In this document: positions 13,521-16,440 of the stretch, in pieces
Layout: every line of letters starts with the position of its first letter
How positions within the stretch are numbered: the stretch's first letter is position 1
Source of the DNA: Methanomassiliicoccaceae archaeon UBA480
Lineage (GTDB): Archaea > Thermoplasmatota > Thermoplasmata > Methanomassiliicoccales > Methanomethylophilaceae
Assembly (NCBI GenBank): GCA_002506425.1
Contig: DAXO01000080.1
Span: forward strand, 1 to 16,440
Direction: 5' to 3'
DNA: 16,440 nt
Notes under the pieces: generated by a model
The model's database searches: none
What the model was told of the DNA's origin: nothing
What the model saw: the letters and a program-made list of their open reading frames with translations, nothing else
Translations under genes and position numbers: made by a program

Positions 13521-14390
13521 TCATCTCTCCTTCTCGATAATCCGTACGCTGTCTCCTTTGACAGTGACGGGTATGGGGACCATGGCTTCGATGAGCTCCA
13601 CCGTGATCTCCTCCTTGGCCTGGTCTATCTGCTGGACCCTGGCCTTCTCGCCCTTGAACGGTCCGTTCACGAGCTCGACTATGTCACCCTCGACTATTCC
13701 GACAACCGCGGAGACGGGCACGAGGTACGGGCTGATCTCTTCGATCGAGATCTCTCCGTTCGTCTCGTTTTCCCTGTCCTCGCTGCGCGAGTTCTTCTTC
13801 TCGTCCTTGACGAAACCCCTCGCCTTCTTGATGTCGCGAACGGCCTCGTTCAGGCGGTTGGTGTTCATCCCTTCGACGAACAGATAGCCTCTGAGTCCCG
13901 CGGGGCTCAGGATGGCATAGACATCCCTCTCAGACTGACTGCTCTTGGCCTTTGCGTTGGACTTCTCGAAGAGAGCCTGCGCAACAGCCTTCTCCTGGTC
14001 AATCTGGGTTTTTAGGATCATGATCGACTGCGTGGCGACGGCTTTGAACGATATCGAATCCGATCCGCCGTCGTCAGCGGTCACGGTCACATCGACCGTG
14101 TCTCCGTACCTTGCTCCTCTGGGGCACTCCACGCAGAGGAACAGTTCTTTGGCGGCCTTGCCGCCGGCGTCCACCTTTATCTCGGAGGAGCTGCGGTAGC
14201 TTCCCCAGATTTCCTCCTTGGATGCATCGCAGAGCGTTACATCCCAGTCGGGAGCGCTGGAGTCGGGACCCGTGGTGATGGAGAACGTTATCTTCACCTC
14301 GGATCCGTCCGTGGAGACGGAAAACGGCCACTCGGCTTTTGAGCCTGCGTGGACTTTCTGGAGCTGGGCATCGCCGGAAACAGAAACCAT
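13521..14390 (-). CDS. spt5: Transcription elongation factor Spt5 with an N-terminal extra domain
   Basis: Spt5 (NusG homologue) binds the RNA polymerase clamp and promotes processivity. Archaeal forms are usually near 150 residues; this one has 289. The last part is standard: an NGN domain at about 122-197 (SIMILKTQIDQEKAVAQAL, YAILSPAGLRGYLFVEG) and a KOW domain at about 225-289 (EGDIVELVNGPFKGEKARV). A charged insert (about 197-212, rich in Ser, Arg, Glu and Asn) interrupts the end of NGN. Residues 1 to about 120 form an extra domain with alternating beta-strand patterns (EVKITFSITT, DTVDVTVTADD) like an Ig/APHP sandwich. No signal peptide or membrane segment is seen. The ATG at 14390 is preferred to the GTG at 14432, which lies inside secE. 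Confidence 0.9.
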   Translation of the reverse strand: MVSVSGDAQLQKVHAGSKAEWPFSVSTDGSEVKITFSITTGPDSSAPDWDVTLCDASKEEIWGSYRSSSEIKVDAGGKAAKELFLCVECPRGARYGDTVDVTVTADDGGSDSISFKAVATQSIMILKTQIDQEKAVAQALFEKSNAKAKSSQSERDVYAILSPAGLRGYLFVEGMNTNRLNEAVRDIKKARGFVKDEKKNSRSEDRENETNGEISIEEISPYLVPVSAVVGIVEGDIVELVNGPFKGEKARVQQIDQAKEEITVELIEAMVPIPVTVKGDSVRIIEKER

Positions 14391-14398
14391 GCTACCAC

Positions 14399-14623
14399 TC
14401 AGAAAGTGTCGGGCAGAACGCTCATTATCCACCAGATTGCGAAGCCGAGAGCTCCGATCAGCACTATGCCGATTCCGGTGATGTACAGCGTCTTGGTATA
14501 CTCCTCGCGAGAAGGTGTATGGGCCATCTTGAGGATTCTTCCGTACTTTCCCTTCCCGAAGCCTTTGGCTTTGGATTCGAACTCGTCCTGGAGGTCGTAT
14601 GCCACGGACTCTTCGTCTGCCAT
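14399..14623 (-). CDS. secE: Protein translocase subunit SecE/Sec61-gamma
   Basis: This is the small clamp subunit of the SecYEG/Sec61 translocon. The 74-residue protein has an acidic start, an amphipathic region (YGRILKMAHTPSREEYTKTL) and one C-terminal membrane helix (about 47-68). This is the usual archaeal layout. It heads the secE-spt5-rpl11 unit; spt5 starts 8 nt after its stop. An aaggag Shine-Dalgarno lies 9 nt before the ATG. Confidence 0.93.
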   Translation of the reverse strand: MADEESVAYDLQDEFESKAKGFGKGKYGRILKMAHTPSREEYTKTLYITGIGIVLIGALGFAIWWIMSVLPDTF

Positions 14624-14703
14624 TTTATCGTTCTCCTTCCGCTAAGCGGGCTGTCCTCGTTACCACTGAAGGGTAAGAGGTCAAGGAAGACCTTTATCAG
14701 GGT

Positions 14704-14716
14704 CTTTATTAAAAAT
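14704..14716 (-). promoter_or_regulatory. TATA box for the secE-spt5-rpl11 unit
   Basis: On the minus strand atttttaataaag is a good TATA-like element. Initiation about 25 bp downstream, near 14686, gives a leader of roughly 60 nt before secE. A second, weaker AT stretch lies at 14691-14699. Confidence 0.5.
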
Positions 14717-14828
14717 CTTTCGATTATGGCCAAAATCGATCAAAAACCTGTCTGGCACAGTCATTCCGGAGCGTGACGGAAGGCCCTCGGAAATGTGAAA
14801 ACGACCGCTCCAGGCCTCTCGTCGAATC

Positions 14829-14837
14829 TTTTTATAT
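14829..14837 (+). promoter_or_regulatory. TATA box for the small acidic protein and UPF0147
   Basis: The element tttttatat predicts initiation near 14860 and a leader of about 20 nt. The leader contains ccctaggg and a G-rich ribosome site (taggggg) 8 nt before the ATG at 14879. Confidence 0.6.
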
Positions 14838-14878
14838 GAGATGTTGGTACGGTCAATTATACCCTAGGGGGCCACAGC

Positions 14879-15046
14879 ATGGAAGAAGAAGTACTTTGCA
14901 ACGTCGAACTTGTCAAGGACAGCAACGATTTCGTCATCAAGATCCAGAGCGACCTCGGTGGCGTGAGGGAGTACAGGTCCTCCAACTTCGAGGAAGTCCT
15001 TGAGCAGCTCATGCAGGATCTGCAGGAAGAGTTCGAATCCCTCTGA
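14879..15046 (+). CDS. Small acidic protein of unknown function (55 residues)
   Basis: This short gene encodes 55 residues, strongly acidic (about 16 Asp/Glu). The predicted layout is two or three strands (LCNVELVKD, DFVIKIQSD, VREYRSS) and a C-terminal amphipathic helix (NFEEVLEQLMQDLQEEFESL). It has its own TATA box and a G-rich ribosome site, and is followed 12 nt later by the UPF0147 gene in the same direction. That context makes it a real gene rather than chance. I do not recognise the family. A role linked to UPF0147 is plausible but unproven. Confidence 0.75.
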   Translation: MEEEVLCNVELVKDSNDFVIKIQSDLGGVREYRSSNFEEVLEQLMQDLQEEFESL

Positions 15047-15058
15047 AAAGGCGATATC

Positions 15059-15319
15059 ATGGCAGCCGACAAGATTAAACAGGTCACAGATGTCCTCGAC
15101 ATGCTCGCCGAGGACACTTCCATCCCCAGAAACATCAGGAAGGGTGCCACGGACGCCAAAGCCCGCCTCCTCGACAACAAGGAAGCCATGGACGTCCGCG
15201 CTACCGGCGCCATCGTCATCCTCGACGACCTGGCCAACGACCCCAACATCCCCCTGCACGGCAGGACCATCATCTGGAACGTCATCAGCCAGCTCGAGGT
15301 CCTGAGCCAGCAGAAGTGA
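15059..15319 (+). CDS. UPF0147 family protein
   Basis: This is a conserved archaeal small helical protein of 86 residues with no established function. The family is recognised from segments IKQVTDVLDMLAEDTSIPRN, IRKGATDAKARLL and ATGAIVILDDLANDPNIPLH. The length is normal. It follows the 55-residue acidic protein by 12 nt and is the last gene before a strong hairpin, so the two form one operon. Confidence 0.92.
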   Translation: MAADKIKQVTDVLDMLAEDTSIPRNIRKGATDAKARLLDNKEAMDVRATGAIVILDDLANDPNIPLHGRTIIWNVISQLEVLSQQK

Positions 15320-15337
15320 GCCCTTAAATCCCAAAAG

Positions 15338-15367
15338 GCCGGGCGGCGCTCAACAGCGCTGCCCGGC
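15338..15367. terminator. Bidirectional hairpin between UPF0147 and guaAA
   Basis: A 13-bp stem, gccgggcggcgct (15338-15350) with agcgctgcccggc (15355-15367), has one G-U pair and a 4-nt loop. It covers the last codons and stop of guaAA and starts 18 bp after the UPF0147 stop, so it can end both converging transcripts. Confidence 0.65.
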
Positions 15368-15925
15368 GATTATATCCAAGAAATTCTGGAATATCTCGGA
15401 ACCGTGCTCGGTGTTCTCCACCTCGGGATGGAACTGGACACCGTAGATCGGACGGTCCCTACATCTTACCGCTTCATTCGGACAGGAGGACGACGAAGCC
15501 GTCACATCGAATCCCTCTGGGACGACCTTGACCTCATCGTTATGGGATGCCCATACCTCGAACGAGTCCGGGAGACCTTTGAACAGGTCATCGTGAGAGG
15601 AAACCTCGAGACGAACGCCCCCGAACTCAGGAACGGTGCCTGGACCGAGCTTCCCGCCGAAATGCTCGCAGATGAACTGCATGCCTGCGCAGATTCCGAA
15701 TATAGGGAAATCCGCCTTGTCGAGATACTCTCCGTTGTTCCCCATGCGCGCGGAGTCGCTCGCCACGCTGGGAGCTCCTCCCGAGAGGATGAGACCATCC
15801 ACGTCGGCGATCTCCTCGAAGGGAGTCGTGTTCGGGACGATCTTGGTATCGACCTTGAGGTATCTGAGGACGCGCCATTCGCGATGCGTCCACTGCCCTC
15901 CGTTGTCGACGACGTAGACCTTCAT
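15350..15925 (-). CDS. guaAA: GMP synthase, glutamine amidotransferase subunit
   Basis: This subunit releases ammonia from glutamine for the amination of XMP by the partner GuaAB. It has 191 residues, as expected for the split archaeal enzyme. The class I amidotransferase triad is present: C79 in GICAGMQ, H166 and E168 in QFHPEVENTE. The N-terminus (MKVYVVDNGGQWTHREWR) and SGGAPSV are typical. The partner gene guaAB ends at the window edge on the same strand, with the PH-domain gene between them. guaAA has its own TATA box, so the subunits are probably transcribed separately. Confidence 0.96.
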   Translation of the reverse strand: MKVYVVDNGGQWTHREWRVLRYLKVDTKIVPNTTPFEEIADVDGLILSGGAPSVASDSARMGNNGEYLDKADFPIFGICAGMQFICEHFGGKLGPGTVPEFGGVRLEVSSHDDLFKGLPDSFEVWASHNDEVKVVPEGFDVTASSSSCPNEAVRCRDRPIYGVQFHPEVENTEHGSEIFQNFLDIIAGQRC

Positions 15926-15943
15926 GCCACTGCAACATCGGGG

Positions 15944-15954
15944 GCGTATATTTG
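15944..15954 (-). promoter_or_regulatory. TATA box for guaAA
   Basis: On the minus strand caaatatacgc lies 19-29 bp before the ATG at 15925, suggesting a leaderless mRNA. It is in the 78-bp divergent gap shared with the PH-domain gene. Confidence 0.55.
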
Positions 15955-15972
15955 CCTAAGCATTTCCGAGAG

Positions 15973-15983
15973 GTTGATTATGC
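15973..15983 (+). promoter_or_regulatory. Possible TATA-like box for the PH-domain gene
   Basis: The stretch gttgattatgc is centred about 26 bp before the ATG at 16004. It overlaps the alternative in-frame ATG at 15980. Confidence 0.35.
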
Positions 15984-16003
15984 TCCGGGGCATTCGGAGG
16001 CAT

Positions 16004-16375
16004 ATGGGCATAAGTTTCGCCAACAAGTCGTACGTGAAGCTCAAGGAATGCGGCAACGAGTTCGTCGATCTGGTAAGCGGCATGATACCTGCAGACGAAC
16101 GCGTGTTGAAATCGTTCAAGGCCGGGAGGGACGGCGTGGTTTTCACTACCGAGCGCCTCATAACCATAAACGTCATGGGAGTCACCGGGAAGCAGAAGGC
16201 GATCGCGGTACTGCCGTACAGCCAGATATCCGCATATGAAATAGAGACCGCATCGGTCATCGACATGGACGCCACTCTGACGCTCTGGATAAGCGGTCTG
16301 GGGGAGACGGTTCTGGAATTCACATGCAGAACAGATCTGTCGACCATCTGCCGCTGCATCAACGGATGTAAATGA
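16004..16375 (+). CDS. Bacterial-type PH-domain protein (bPH_1-like)
   Basis: This small soluble protein has 123 residues and a predicted PH-like fold (PF08000 type), found in bacteria and archaea without a fixed function. Matching segments are GMIPADERVLKSF, DGVVFTTERLITINVMGVTGK, LPYSQISAYEIETAS and DMDATLTLWISG. The start at 16004 gives the MG beginning and length of the family. The in-frame ATG at 15980 has an aggt ribosome site but adds eight residues (MLRGIRRH) that look non-conserved. The gene stands alone on the plus strand between the two GMP synthase genes. Confidence 0.85.
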   Translation: MGISFANKSYVKLKECGNEFVDLVSGMIPADERVLKSFKAGRDGVVFTTERLITINVMGVTGKQKAIAVLPYSQISAYEIETASVIDMDATLTLWISGLGETVLEFTCRTDLSTICRCINGCK

Positions 16376-16380
16376 GTTTT

Positions 16381-16407
16381 CCGCGGCCGTATTTCACGCG
16401 GCCGCGG
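16381..16407. terminator. Hairpin between the PH gene and guaAB
   Basis: Perfect 9-bp arms ccgcggccg (16381-16389) and cggccgcgg (16399-16407) enclose a 9-nt loop. It lies between the converging ends of the PH-domain gene and guaAB and can end both. Confidence 0.6.
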
Positions 16408-16418
16408 CGTTGTCCGAA

Positions 16419-16440
16419 TCACTCCCACTCGATGGTCGCA
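16419..16440 (-). CDS. guaAB: GMP synthase, ATP-pyrophosphatase subunit, last codons only
   Basis: The minus strand at the window edge reads six codons ATIEWE and a TGA stop (16421-16419). This ending is the near-universal C-terminus of GMP synthase. With guaAA nearby, the call is the partner subunit GuaAB, which activates XMP with ATP and aminates it. Only the last 22 bases are inside the window. Confidence 0.8.

Noticed and set aside
1..16440. CRISPR array, insertion sequence with terminal repeats, or integrase.
   Set aside because: No spaced direct repeats, no transposase or integrase motifs, and no paired terminal repeats around the ATPase were seen.

Overview
The window is archaeal, with a base composition clearly above 50% GC. 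The evidence is an Fe-S primase large subunit (PriL), P-type ribosomal proteins L12 and L10/P0, Spt5 and Sec61-gamma, a GMP synthase split into two subunits, the archaeal 4-phosphopantoate--beta-alanine ligase, a CDP-archaeol phosphatidyltransferase and UPF0147. Many genes have a TATA-like box about 25 bp before the start codon, which suggests leaderless transcripts. Only one gene of 22 ends in TAG. My best guess is a euryarchaeon of the Thermoplasmata, close to the Methanomassiliicoccales. That is an inference from style and gene content, not proof.

Layout. (1) Positions 38-2855, plus strand: a radical SAM protein with an unusual cysteine spacing, then priL. (2) Positions 3049-7231, minus strand: an operon of phosphopantoate ligase, ahcY and a PfkB kinase whose only sensible start is CTG, followed by a Fap7-type adenylate kinase overlapping a CDP-alcohol phosphatidyltransferase. 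(3) Positions 7337-8062, plus strand: a TrmJ-like tRNA methyltransferase, ending tail to tail with the next unit. (4) Positions 8059-9127, minus strand: a two-gene unit of a ribbon-helix-helix protein overlapping a divergent FtsZ/tubulin-fold protein. (5) Positions 9192-14623, minus strand: secE, spt5, rpl11, then rpl1, rpl10, rpl12. This conserved cluster is interrupted between rpl11 and rpl1 by an AAA_14/DUF4143 ATPase on the plus strand. (6) Positions 14879-15319, plus strand: a 55-residue acidic protein and UPF0147. (7) Positions 15350-16440: guaAA (minus), a bacterial-type PH-domain protein (plus) and the last codons of guaAB (minus).

How the parts fit. The housekeeping core is translation and transcription (ribosomal stalk proteins, Spt5, Sec61-gamma, TrmJ, Fap7), replication (PriL), lipid and CoA synthesis, methylation-cycle recycling (AhcY with a coupled kinase that could remove the released nucleoside) and GMP synthesis. 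The most interesting part is the RHH plus FtsZ-like pair. It resembles the cdrS-ftsZ regulatory linkage known in haloarchaea, but the FtsZ-like protein has lost the catalytic T7 loop and has a degraded nucleotide-binding T4 loop. Other points worth attention are an Ig-like domain fused to the front of Spt5, a CTG start codon overlapping a TGA stop, a structured leader before rpl1, and a perfect dyad abutting the promoter of the inserted ATPase.
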